Source: Rhizobium sp. Root1203
GTDB lineage: Bacteria; Pseudomonadota; Alphaproteobacteria; Rhizobiales; Rhizobiaceae
Reading direction: 5' to 3'
DNA length: 56,023 nt
NCBI RefSeq assembly: GCF_001424945.1
Contig: NZ_LMCW01000023.1
Coordinates: 284,892-340,914, forward strand
Below, in pieces: positions 47,670 through 56,023 of the stretch; the first letter of the stretch is position 1; every line of letters starts with the position of its first letter. The notes below the pieces were generated by a model. It was not told the origin of the DNA, did no database searches, and saw only the letters and a program-made list of their open reading frames with translations. The position numbers and the translations under genes are program-made.

Positions 47670-50654
47670 ATGGCACGGCAAGAAGCCAACGAGCAGTTTC
47701 AGATCACCTCGTTCCTGGATGGCGCCAACGCTGCTTATATCGAGCAGCTTCACGCGCGCTACGAAGACGATCCGGCATCGGTCAACGAGGAGTGGCGGGC
47801 GTTCTTCAAGGCGCTGGAAGACAATCCGGACGACGTGAAGCGGGCGGCCAAGGGTGCGTCCTGGCGCAAGAAGAACTGGCCGCTGCAGGCCAGCGGCGAT
47901 CTCGTTTCCGCGCTCGACGGCGATTGGGGCGTGATCGAGAAAGTCATCGAAACCAAGGTCAAGGCAAAGGCCGAAGCAGCTGGAAAGCCTGCCGACGGCG
48001 CTGACGTGCTTCAGGCGACGCGCGACTCGGTGCGCGCCATCATGATGATCCGCGCCTATCGCATGCGCGGCCACCTGCACGCCAAGCTCGACCCGCTCGG
48101 CATTGCCGCTCCTGTGGACGACTACAAGGAATTGTCGCCGGAAGCCTATGGCTTCACGGCCGCCGACAACGACCGCAAGATCTTCATCGACAACGTGCTT
48201 GGCCTCGAATACGCGACCATCCCGCAGATGATCGAGATCCTCGAGCGCACGTACTGCTCGACGCTCGGCGTCGAGTTCATGCACATCTCCAATCCGGAAG
48301 AAAAAGCCTGGATCCAGGAGCGCATTGAAGGTCCCGACAAGGGCGTTGCATTTACGCCGGAAGGCAAGAAGGCCATCCTCGCAAAGATCATCGAAGCCGA
48401 AGGCTACGAGCAGTTCCTCGACGTCAAGTTCAAGGGCACCAAGCGCTTCGGCCTCGACGGCGGTGAATCGCTCATTCCGGCGCTGGAGCAGATCCTCAAG
48501 CGCGGCGGCCACCTCGGCCTCAAGGAAGCGGTGTTCGGTATGGCTCACCGCGGTCGCCTGAACGTGCTTTCCCAGGTCATGGGCAAGCCGCATCGCGCCA
48601 TTTTCCACGAGTTCAAGGGCGGCTCCTACGCTCCGGACGAAGTCGAAGGTTCGGGCGACGTCAAGTACCACCTGGGCGCCTCCTCCGACCGCGAATTCGA
48701 CGGCAACAAGATCCATGTTTCGTTGACGGCCAACCCGTCGCATCTCGAAATCGTCGACCCCGTCGTCATGGGCAAGGCGCGCGCCAAGCAGGACATGGGC
48801 GCCACCGTCTGGGACGGCGATACCATTCCGCTCACGGAACGCTCCAAGGTCCTGCCGCTGCTGATCCACGGCGACGCAGCATTTGCCGGCCAGGGCGTAA
48901 TCGCAGAGATCCTCGGCCTCTCCGGACTGCGCGGTCATCGCGTTGCCGGCACAATGCACGTGATCATCAACAACCAGATCGGCTTCACCACCAATCCGGC
49001 GTTCTCACGCTCGTCGCCCTACCCGTCCGACGTGGCCAAGATGATTGAGGCGCCGATCCTGCATGTAAACGGTGACGATCCGGAAGCGGTTGTCTACGGC
49101 GCCAAGATCGCCATGGAATTCCGCATGAAGTTCCACAAGCCTGTGGTTCTCGACATGTTCTGTTACCGCCGCTACGGCCACAACGAGGGCGACGAACCGT
49201 CCTTCACGCAGCCGAAGATGTACAAGGTCATCCGCGGCCACAAGACGGTGCTGCAGCTCTATGCAGATCGTCTCGTTGCCGAAGGCCTGCTGACCGATGG
49301 CGAAGTCGAGAAGATGAAGGCTGACTGGCGTGCCCATCTCGAGCAGGAGTTCGAGGCCGGGCAACACTACAAGCCGAACAAGGCCGACTGGCTGGACGGC
49401 GAGTGGTCGGGCCTGCGCACGGCTGACAACGCCGACGAGCAGCGTCGCGGCAAGACAGCCGTTCCGATGAAGCAATTGAAGGAAATCGGCCGCAAGCTTT
49501 CGGAAATTCCGGAAGGCTTCCACGCGCACAGAACCATCCAGCGCTTCATGGAAAACCGTGCCAACATGATCGCGACCGGCGAAGGCATCGACTGGGCGAC
49601 GGCCGAGGCGCTCGCTTTCGGCGCGCTCTGCGTCGAAGGCCACAAGATCCGCCTCTCCGGCCAGGATTGCGAACGGGGCACGTTCTCACAACGCCACTCG
49701 GTTCTCTACGATCAGGAAACCGAAGAGCGCTACATCCCGCTCGCCAACCTGTCGCCGACCCAGGCGCGCTACGAAGTCATCAACTCGATGCTTTCGGAAG
49801 AAGCGGTTCTCGGCTTCGAGTACGGCTATTCGCTGGCCCGTCCGAACGCGTTGACGCTCTGGGAAGCCCAGTTCGGCGACTTCGCCAACGGTGCGCAGGT
49901 TGTCTTCGACCAGTTCATCTCCTCGGGTGAACGCAAGTGGCTGCGCATGTCGGGTCTCGTCTGCCTTCTGCCTCACGGCTACGAGGGCCAGGGTCCGGAG
50001 CACTCCTCGGCTCGCCTCGAACGCTTCCTGCAGCTTTGCGCGGAAGACAACATGCAGGTCGCCAACGTCACGACGCCGGCGAACTACTTCCACATCCTGC
50101 GTCGCCAGCTGAAGCGCGACTTCCGCAAGCCGTTGGTCCTGATGACGCCGAAGTCGCTGCTGCGGCACAAGCGCGCTGTATCCGGTCTAGCCGAGATGGC
50201 GGGCGAATCCTCCTTCCACCGTCTCCTTTGGGACGATGCGGAGGTCATCAAGGACGGCCCGATCAAGCTGCAGAAGGACAACAAGATCCGTCGCGTCGTC
50301 ATGTGCTCTGGCAAGGTCTATTTCGATCTCCTGGAAGAACGCGAAAAGCGCGGCGTGGACGACGTTTATCTGCTGCGCGTCGAACAGCTCTATCCGTTTC
50401 CGGCCAAGGCACTCATCAACGAGCTCTCCCGCTTCCGCAATGCGGAAATGGTCTGGTGCCAGGAAGAGCCGAAGAACATGGGTGCTTGGTCGTTTATCGA
50501 CCCCTATCTTGAATGGGTACTTGCCCATATCGATGCAAAGTACCAGCGTGTCCGCTACACCGGGCGTCCGGCGGCCGCATCGCCGGCAACAGGCCTGATG
50601 TCCAAGCATCTGGCGCAGCTCGCTGCATTCCTTGAGGATGCGCTGGGCGGCTGA
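47670..50654 (+). CDS. sucA: 2-oxoglutarate dehydrogenase E1 component
   Basis: The 994-residue thiamine-diphosphate enzyme decarboxylates 2-oxoglutarate and passes the succinyl group to SucB lipoyl. The N-terminus N-E-Q-F-Q-I-T-S-F-L-D-G-A-N-A-A-Y-I is typical. M-A-H-R-G-R-L-N-V-L, G-D-A-A-F-A-G-Q-G and I-N-N-Q-I-G-F-T-T form the cofactor site. The transketolase-like half has F-S-Q-R-H-S-V and P-H-G-Y-E-G-Q-G-P-E-H-S-S-A-R. Length is normal. The start at 47670 is fixed by an upstream in-frame stop and has an unusual folded ribosome binding site. A GC-rich stem-loop follows. Confidence 0.97.
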   Translation: MARQEANEQFQITSFLDGANAAYIEQLHARYEDDPASVNEEWRAFFKALEDNPDDVKRAAKGASWRKKNWPLQASGDLVSALDGDWGVIEKVIETKVKAKAEAAGKPADGADVLQATRDSVRAIMMIRAYRMRGHLHAKLDPLGIAAPVDDYKELSPEAYGFTAADNDRKIFIDNVLGLEYATIPQMIEILERTYCSTLGVEFMHISNPEEKAWIQERIEGPDKGVAFTPEGKKAILAKIIEAEGYEQFLDVKFKGTKRFGLDGGESLIPALEQILKRGGHLGLKEAVFGMAHRGRLNVLSQVMGKPHRAIFHEFKGGSYAPDEVEGSGDVKYHLGASSDREFDGNKIHVSLTANPSHLEIVDPVVMGKARAKQDMGATVWDGDTIPLTERSKVLPLLIHGDAAFAGQGVIAEILGLSGLRGHRVAGTMHVIINNQIGFTTNPAFSRSSPYPSDVAKMIEAPILHVNGDDPEAVVYGAKIAMEFRMKFHKPVVLDMFCYRRYGHNEGDEPSFTQPKMYKVIRGHKTVLQLYADRLVAEGLLTDGEVEKMKADWRAHLEQEFEAGQHYKPNKADWLDGEWSGLRTADNADEQRRGKTAVPMKQLKEIGRKLSEIPEGFHAHRTIQRFMENRANMIATGEGIDWATAEALAFGALCVEGHKIRLSGQDCERGTFSQRHSVLYDQETEERYIPLANLSPTQARYEVINSMLSEEAVLGFEYGYSLARPNALTLWEAQFGDFANGAQVVFDQFISSGERKWLRMSGLVCLLPHGYEGQGPEHSSARLERFLQLCAEDNMQVANVTTPANYFHILRRQLKRDFRKPLVLMTPKSLLRHKRAVSGLAEMAGESSFHRLLWDDAEVIKDGPIKLQKDNKIRRVVMCSGKVYFDLLEEREKRGVDDVYLLRVEQLYPFPAKALINELSRFRNAEMVWCQEEPKNMGAWSFIDPYLEWVLAHIDAKYQRVRYTGRPAAASPATGLMSKHLAQLAAFLEDALGG

Positions 50655-50661
50655 GGAATTC

Positions 50662-50700
50662 GGCGGCGGCACATGTCTTTGACAGACCTGCGCCGCCGCC
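50662..50700 (+). promoter_or_regulatory. Nested intercistronic stem-loop between sucA and sucB
   Basis: Outer arms GGCGGCGGC (50662-50670) and GCCGCCGCC (50692-50700) are perfectly complementary. Inside, TGTC (50674-50677) pairs with GACA (50681-50684) around TTT. No T-run follows. It begins eight bases after the sucA stop. It could moderate E1/E2 ratio by affecting transcription or decay. Confidence 0.6.
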
Positions 50701-50868
50701 TTCCGTATGACTCGACTGGGGAAAAAATGGCCGCGATCGCCGACGCTGATCCGGCAGCTCGCTCTAACCCTTTCCGCTTCGATATTTTGCCGATGCCCTC
50801 GATTCATTCTCCGGCCGTCCGCCGCCGGAAACAAATAAAACGAACACAAGCAAATCAGGATTTGAACA

Positions 50869-52113
50869 ATGGCCACAGAAATCCGCGTTCCAACTCTCGG
50901 TGAATCCGTCAGCGAGGCAACCGTCGGCACCTGGTTCAAGAAGGTCGGCGATGTCATCAAGGCCGACGAGCCGCTCGTCGAGCTTGAAACCGACAAGGTG
51001 ACCATCGAAGTCCCTGCACCGGCTTCCGGCGTTCTTTCGGAAATCGTCGCTCAGGCAGGCGAGACGGTCGGCCTCGACGCGCTGCTCGGCCAGATCTCGG
51101 CCGGCGCTGGCGCCGCTGCTGCTCCTGCCGCTGCCCCGGCCAAGGCTGTCGAGCCGGTTGCTGCCGCGCCGGCACCGGTCGCCGCGGCTGCTTCATCTTC
51201 GTCTGCATCCGTTTCCTCCATGCCGCCGGCACCGGCTGCATCGAAGATGCTGGCTGAAAACAACATCTCGGCCGATCAGGTTGACGGCAGCGGCAAGCGC
51301 GGCCAGGTCCTGAAGGGCGATGTCATTGCAGCCGTTGCCAAGGGCCTTTCGGCTCCGGCTGCCACACCTGCTGCTCCCGCAGCACCGCGGGGTCCGTCGA
51401 CCGTCGAGGATGCGGGCCGCGAAGAGCGCGTGAAGATGACGCGCCTGCGCCAGACGATTGCCAAGCGCCTCAAGGATGCGCAGAACACGGCTGCCATGCT
51501 GACCACCTACAACGAGGTGGATATGAAAGCCGTCATGGACCTGCGCGCCAAGTACAAGGACGTCTTCGAAAAGAAGCATGGCGTGAAGCTCGGCTTCATG
51601 GGCTTCTTCACCAAGGCCGTGACGCATGCCCTGAAGGAACTGCCGGCAGTCAACGCCGAGATCGACGGCACCGATATCATCTATAAGAACTACTGCCACG
51701 TCGGCATGGCCGTCGGCACGGACAAGGGGCTCGTCGTTCCGATCATCCGCGACGCCGACCAGATGTCCATCGCCGAAATCGAGAAGGACCTCGGCCGTCT
51801 TGCGAAAGCTGCCCGCGACGGCACGCTTTCCATGGCCGACATGCAGGGTGGTACTTTCACGATCACCAACGGCGGCGTCTATGGTTCGCTGATGTCCTCG
51901 CCGATCCTCAATGCACCGCAGTCGGGTATCCTCGGCATGCACAAGATCCAGGAACGCCCGGTCGTCGTCGGCGGTCAGATCGTCATCCGTCCGATGATGT
52001 ACCTGGCACTCTCCTACGATCACCGTATCGTCGACGGCAAGGAAGCCGTTACCTTCCTCGTCCGTGTCAAGGAAAGCCTGGAAGATCCGGAACGCCTGGT
52101 TCTCGATCTCTAA
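50869..52113 (+). CDS. sucB: Dihydrolipoamide succinyltransferase, 2-oxoglutarate dehydrogenase E2
   Basis: The 414-residue protein has one lipoyl domain (1-76) with the lipoylated Lys43 in E-T-D-K-V, an Ala/Pro linker, and a peripheral-subunit-binding domain (about 123-155, A-S-K-M-L-A-E-N-N-I). A second linker leads to the catalytic domain, ending with S-Y-D-H-R-I-V-D-G-K-E-A-V that carries the active His. It forms the 24-mer core that binds SucA and LpdA. AGGA lies eight bases before the ATG. A 214-base gap with a stem-loop separates it from sucA. A strong terminator follows. Confidence 0.97.
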   Translation: MATEIRVPTLGESVSEATVGTWFKKVGDVIKADEPLVELETDKVTIEVPAPASGVLSEIVAQAGETVGLDALLGQISAGAGAAAAPAAAPAKAVEPVAAAPAPVAAAASSSSASVSSMPPAPAASKMLAENNISADQVDGSGKRGQVLKGDVIAAVAKGLSAPAATPAAPAAPRGPSTVEDAGREERVKMTRLRQTIAKRLKDAQNTAAMLTTYNEVDMKAVMDLRAKYKDVFEKKHGVKLGFMGFFTKAVTHALKELPAVNAEIDGTDIIYKNYCHVGMAVGTDKGLVVPIIRDADQMSIAEIEKDLGRLAKAARDGTLSMADMQGGTFTITNGGVYGSLMSSPILNAPQSGILGMHKIQERPVVVGGQIVIRPMMYLALSYDHRIVDGKEAVTFLVRVKESLEDPERLVLDL

Positions 52114-52122
52114 GGAACAGCA

Positions 52123-52145
52123 GGGCCGCGCGAGCGGCCCTTTTT
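52123..52145 (+). terminator. Rho-independent terminator of the mdh-sucCDAB operon
   Basis: Seven-base arms GGGCCGC (52123-52129) and GCGGCCC (52134-52140) with a GCGA loop are followed by five T. It starts ten bases after the sucB stop codon, so downstream genes, including lpdA, need another promoter or read-through. Confidence 0.9.
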
Positions 52146-52167
52146 CGCCTCAGCCTCGGAACGCCTG

Positions 52168-52557
52168 ATGTCGCTGGAACTTGCCTATCTGCTCTGGAGT
52201 GCGGCGCTCGCTTTCGCCTATATGATGGCGCAGGCGGCAGCCTACCGTATGCAGGCGGGCGTGGCGGATGCGAGTTCGACCAGGGACCGGGAACCGGAGC
52301 CGAATATCCTCACCGGGCGGGCAACGCGGGCCCTCAGGAACTTTCAGGAAACCTACCCGATCTTCATCGCGCTGGCTGTCGTGACGATCGCCTCCGGCCG
52401 GTCGGACAGCTTCACGCAGTGGGGCGCAATCGCCTGGTTCTGGTCGCGCGCCGCCTATCTGCCCGCTTATCTCCTCGGCCTCAGCCCTTACCGGTCCTGG
52501 ATCTGGGCGGTCTCGGCGATCGGGCTGATCATGATCTTTGCCGGTATTGCTTGGTGA
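52168..52557 (+). CDS. MAPEG family membrane protein
   Basis: The 129-residue protein has four hydrophobic helices and the MAPEG arrangement: G-R-A-T-R-A-L-R-N-F-Q-E-T-Y-P-I-F-I-A-L near residue 50 and R-A-A-Y-L-P-A-Y-L-L-G near residue 95. Eukaryotic MAPEGs are glutathione-dependent membrane enzymes; this short bacterial type has no proven activity. It lies just after the sucB terminator and eight bases before the next gene, forming a small cluster that leads to lpdA. A glutathione link is inference only. Confidence 0.82.
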   Translation: MSLELAYLLWSAALAFAYMMAQAAAYRMQAGVADASSTRDREPEPNILTGRATRALRNFQETYPIFIALAVVTIASGRSDSFTQWGAIAWFWSRAAYLPAYLLGLSPYRSWIWAVSAIGLIMIFAGIAW

Positions 52558-52564
52558 GGGAAAG

Positions 52565-53071
52565 ATGAAAAAGTTGATTGCCGCTATGGCCGCCGCGGTT
52601 CTGGCATCTGCCGTCAGTCAGCCTGTCGCGGCCGCCGATTGCAAGCAGGCGAGTGCGGTCTATGCCGATCGCGACGGCGCCTATGAGCTTCGCTTTACGC
52701 CGATCAACTCGGAAGCTGCGGTGGCGAGCAATCAGTTCAAGCTGAGCGTGCTCAAGACTGACATTGTGTTCGACGGATACGTCATGCCTTCCGACGATCC
52801 CGAGCGTGCCCACGGGCTTGTCATGTTCAATTGCCCAGGCGGCGATGTCACGACAGCGGATCTCAATGCCTGCACCATCTGGCAAGGCGCAGTCTACGGC
52901 GTGAACGCCAACGGCGACATCGACAATCTGCAGGCGGAAGCGGCGGCGGCTGCGGACAAGGTCCTCCTGCCGGGTCTCGGGCCGGCAATTCGTGCTTCTT
53001 CCGTCTGGGGTGCCGGGAAGGCAACCGTTGCGCCCTGGGACCTGCTTGATTTCAAGGAGTGCGCAAAATGA
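52565..53071 (+). CDS. Hypothetical secreted protein
   Basis: The 168-residue precursor has a signal peptide (M-K-K-L-I-A-A-M-A-A-A-V-L-A-S-A, cleavage near V-A-A-A-D at about 24). The mature domain has four Cys (in D-C-K-Q-A, F-N-C-P-G-G-D, N-A-C-T-I-W and the final E-C-A-K) that could form two disulfides. No known family is recognised; the pattern suggests a small periplasmic binding or structural domain. GGGAAAG precedes the ATG. Its stop overlaps the SDR start as ATGA, so it is co-translated with a cytosolic oxidoreductase, an odd pairing. Confidence 0.75.
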   Translation: MKKLIAAMAAAVLASAVSQPVAAADCKQASAVYADRDGAYELRFTPINSEAAVASNQFKLSVLKTDIVFDGYVMPSDDPERAHGLVMFNCPGGDVTTADLNACTIWQGAVYGVNANGDIDNLQAEAAAAADKVLLPGLGPAIRASSVWGAGKATVAPWDLLDFKECAK

Positions 53072-53820
53072 CTAAAGGTCCCGTTCTGCTCGTGACCGGC
53101 GGTAGCCGCGGCATCGGTGCGGCCATCAGCCTGCTTGCCGCCCGCAAGGGCTGGCGCGTTGCGGTCAACTATGCCTCCAACAAGGCAGCCGCCGATACCG
53201 TTGTTTCCAAGATAGTCGCTGGCGGCGGCGAGGCGCTCGCCATCAGGGGCGATGTCGGCGATGCCGCAGATATCGCCTCGATCTTCGAGGCGGTCGATCG
53301 GCATTTCGGGCGGCTGGATGGGCTCGCGAACAATGCCGGCATCGTCGATGCCCCGGCACGCGTGGACGAGATGTCCGTCGCCCGTATCGAGCGGATGATG
53401 CGCATCAACGTCACCGGCTCCATTCTCTGCGCGGCCGAGGCGGTCCGCCGGATGTCGAGCAGGCATGGCGGCAACGGCGGTGCGATCGTCAATATATCAT
53501 CGATGGCGGCGATCATCGGTTCGCCTTCGCAGTATATCGACTACGCTGCCTCCAAGGCTGCAATCGACACATTCACCGTGGGGCTCGCACGCGAGGTCGC
53601 GACCGAAGGCGTGCGGGTGAACGCGGTGCGGCCGGGCGTCATCGACACCGAGATCCATGCTTCCGGCGGCCTGCCGGATCGCGCCCGAGACATGGCGTCG
53701 AGCATTCCGATGCAGCGCGCCGGAACCGCCGAGGAAGTCGCCGACGCGGTGCTCTATCTTCTTTCGCCGTCCGCTTCGTATATAACGGGCGCGATCCTCA
53801 ATGTTAGCGGCGGTCGGTGA
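53068..53820 (+). CDS. SDR family NAD(P)-dependent oxidoreductase (FabG-like)
   Basis: The 250-residue classical SDR has T-G-G-S-R-G-I-G (cofactor), N-N-A-G-I-V, catalytic Ser in N-I-S-S-M and Y-A-A-S-K, and N-A-V-R-P-G-V-I-D-T-E-I-H-A. It resembles FabG/glucose dehydrogenase-type reductases without any acyl-carrier clue; the substrate is unknown. AAGGAG lies nine bases before ATG 53068, which overlaps the preceding stop. The ORF ends 13 bases before the LysE-family gene, so the four small genes look like one operon ahead of lpdA. Confidence 0.88.
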   Translation: MTKGPVLLVTGGSRGIGAAISLLAARKGWRVAVNYASNKAAADTVVSKIVAGGGEALAIRGDVGDAADIASIFEAVDRHFGRLDGLANNAGIVDAPARVDEMSVARIERMMRINVTGSILCAAEAVRRMSSRHGGNGGAIVNISSMAAIIGSPSQYIDYAASKAAIDTFTVGLAREVATEGVRVNAVRPGVIDTEIHASGGLPDRARDMASSIPMQRAGTAEEVADAVLYLLSPSASYITGAILNVSGGR

Positions 53821-53833
53821 CCCCAGGGGCAGT

Positions 53834-54478
53834 ATGAGCATGCAGTACGTTCTCGAATTTCTTGGCCTGATGGCCGTCTTCTCGATCTTCATCGTCGTGC
53901 CGGGCGCCGACTTCGCCGTCATCCTGCGACAGAGCATCGTGCATGGACGCCGCGCGGCCATGATGACCGGGCTAGGCATGGGCTTCTCGTTGCTCTTCCA
54001 CATCAGCTACACGATCCTCGGCCTCGGCCTCATCGTGTCGCAGTCGCTGATGCTGTTTGCGATGATCAAGTGGGCCGGTGTTGCCTATCTCGTTTATCTC
54101 GGCATCAAGTCGTTCCGGGATCCGGGTTTCAACGTCCAGGAAATCGAAGTCACGGAAGACGACCGCAAGCCGCTTTCGGCGATCAAGTGCCTGGGGATGG
54201 GCTTCATCACCAATGCACTGAACCCGAAGCCGGTGCTGTTCTTCCTGTCGCTGTTTTCGACGCTGGTGCATCACGATACTCCGGCGCTCATCCAGTTCAG
54301 CTATGGCATCGGCATGGCGACGGCGCTCGTCGCCTGGTTTGCCGGCGTCTCCGTCTTCTTCACCGTCAAGCCCATCCGCGACCGCTTCATTGCCAGCGGC
54401 AAATGGTTCAACCGCATTACCGGCGCCGCCTTGGTCGGCTTCGGCTTCCGCCTCGCGCTGGCGCGTGCGGCTGACTGA
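53834..54478 (+). CDS. LysE/RhtB family amino-acid exporter
   Basis: The 214-residue membrane protein has about six helices. The signature V-V-P-G-A-D-F-A near residue 20 is the LysE/RhtB kink, with Ala in place of the usual second Pro. G-F-I-T-N-A-L-N-P-K-P-V-L-F-F-L follows near residue 120. AGGGGC precedes the ATG at 53834; a longer frame from 53801 would overlap the SDR gene. It is the third LysE-family gene in the window. It is the nearest upstream neighbour of lpdA (25 bases). Confidence 0.87.
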   Translation: MSMQYVLEFLGLMAVFSIFIVVPGADFAVILRQSIVHGRRAAMMTGLGMGFSLLFHISYTILGLGLIVSQSLMLFAMIKWAGVAYLVYLGIKSFRDPGFNVQEIEVTEDDRKPLSAIKCLGMGFITNALNPKPVLFFLSLFSTLVHHDTPALIQFSYGIGMATALVAWFAGVSVFFTVKPIRDRFIASGKWFNRITGAALVGFGFRLALARAAD

Positions 54479-54503
54479 ACAATAACGAAAAGGAAAAGAA
54501 TCC

Positions 54504-55910
<1,407 letters not shown>

Positions 55911-55926
55911 GCGATCACGAACAGCC

Positions 55927-56023
55927 TAGAGCGTTTCCGTGTTTTTCTGAATCGAATGTGATTCCCAAATCAGTTTTATTCTGATTCCTTGGTGTTGGCT
56001 GGATGGAGGCCAGCATCTGATGA
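55927..56023. repeat. Partial rhizobial-type intergenic repeat rich in GANTC sites
   Basis: The sequence after lpdA begins TAGAGCGTTTCCGT and continues with an AT-rich stretch holding GAATC (55949-55953), GATTC (55960-55964) and GATTC (55983-55987). The AGAGCGTTTCC opening and GATTC-rich body resemble short intergenic repeats I know from Rhizobiaceae chromosomes. The element runs to the window edge, so its extent and copy number cannot be judged. Confidence 0.4.

Noticed and set aside
50673..50903. 76-codon frame between sucA and sucB
   Set aside because: It begins inside the intercistronic hairpin, runs out of frame into sucB, and its translation is Arg/Pro-rich with no conserved look. A leader role cannot be excluded but nothing supports it.

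Overview
The window is a GC-rich chromosomal segment from an alphaproteobacterium, most likely a member of Rhizobiaceae (Rhizobium, Ensifer/Sinorhizobium, Agrobacterium or a close relative). The grounds are the mdh-sucCDAB and lpdA arrangement, sdhCDAB, the hemC-hemD-Mic60-HemY cluster divergent from tsaD-gpsA, DUF2794, IalB and Omp19-like envelope proteins, and sites matching the alphaproteobacterial CtrA consensus. The genus cannot be fixed by eye. Coding density is high. No rRNA, tRNA, CRISPR array, insertion sequence, phage gene or integron was seen.

Layout. 1-9.4 kb: a truncated DUF1223 gene, DUF2794, a GNAT acetyltransferase, a Bax1-inhibitor-like membrane protein, the ybbA/ybbP-type ABC exporter divergent from tesA, thpR, a low-molecular-weight tyrosine phosphatase, a pterin dehydratase, DUF1232 and an ECF sigma factor. 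9.4-18.3 kb: an IalB protein, rlmN, a three-gene ABC importer, a LysE exporter, an SDR, argG and a second LysE exporter. 18.3-28.6 kb: a hypothetical gene, an M3 peptidase, a phoD-type phosphatase broken by one in-frame amber codon, typA, a GNAT gene under a strong CtrA-like site, ppa, YggT, an MFS exporter and a RidA protein. 28.6-38.5 kb: a minus-strand heme/envelope block (hemC, hemD, Mic60-like, HemY, TerB-like, class I glutamine amidotransferase), then on the plus strand tsaD-gpsA-YciI-EVE-methyltransferase. 38.8-55.9 kb: the TCA-cycle block sdhCDAB, an Omp19-like lipoprotein, a ZapE/AFG1 ATPase, mdh-sucC-sucD-sucA-sucB, four small accessory genes and lpdA.

How it works together. The right third encodes succinate dehydrogenase, malate dehydrogenase, succinyl-CoA synthetase and all three subunits of 2-oxoglutarate dehydrogenase, so TCA flux from 2-oxoglutarate to oxaloacetate (fumarase excepted) comes from one locus. 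The heme block supplies hydroxymethylbilane and uroporphyrinogen III, next to a Mic60-type membrane-shaping protein.

Most notable observations: (1) an amber codon splits the phosphatase just before its W-D-D-H-E motif; (2) three perfect TTAA-N7-TTAA CtrA-type sites, all intergenic upstream of genes, one with an extra TTAACCAT half-site; (3) the sucA Shine-Dalgarno lies 25 bases from its start but is brought to about 8 by a perfect stem-loop; (4) a 14-codon leader ORF with a strong Shine-Dalgarno ends on an internal Met codon of rlmN; (5) strong stem-loops without U-tracts sit between several operon genes. I did not find a convincing wholly new multi-gene system; the novelty candidates are mainly regulatory.
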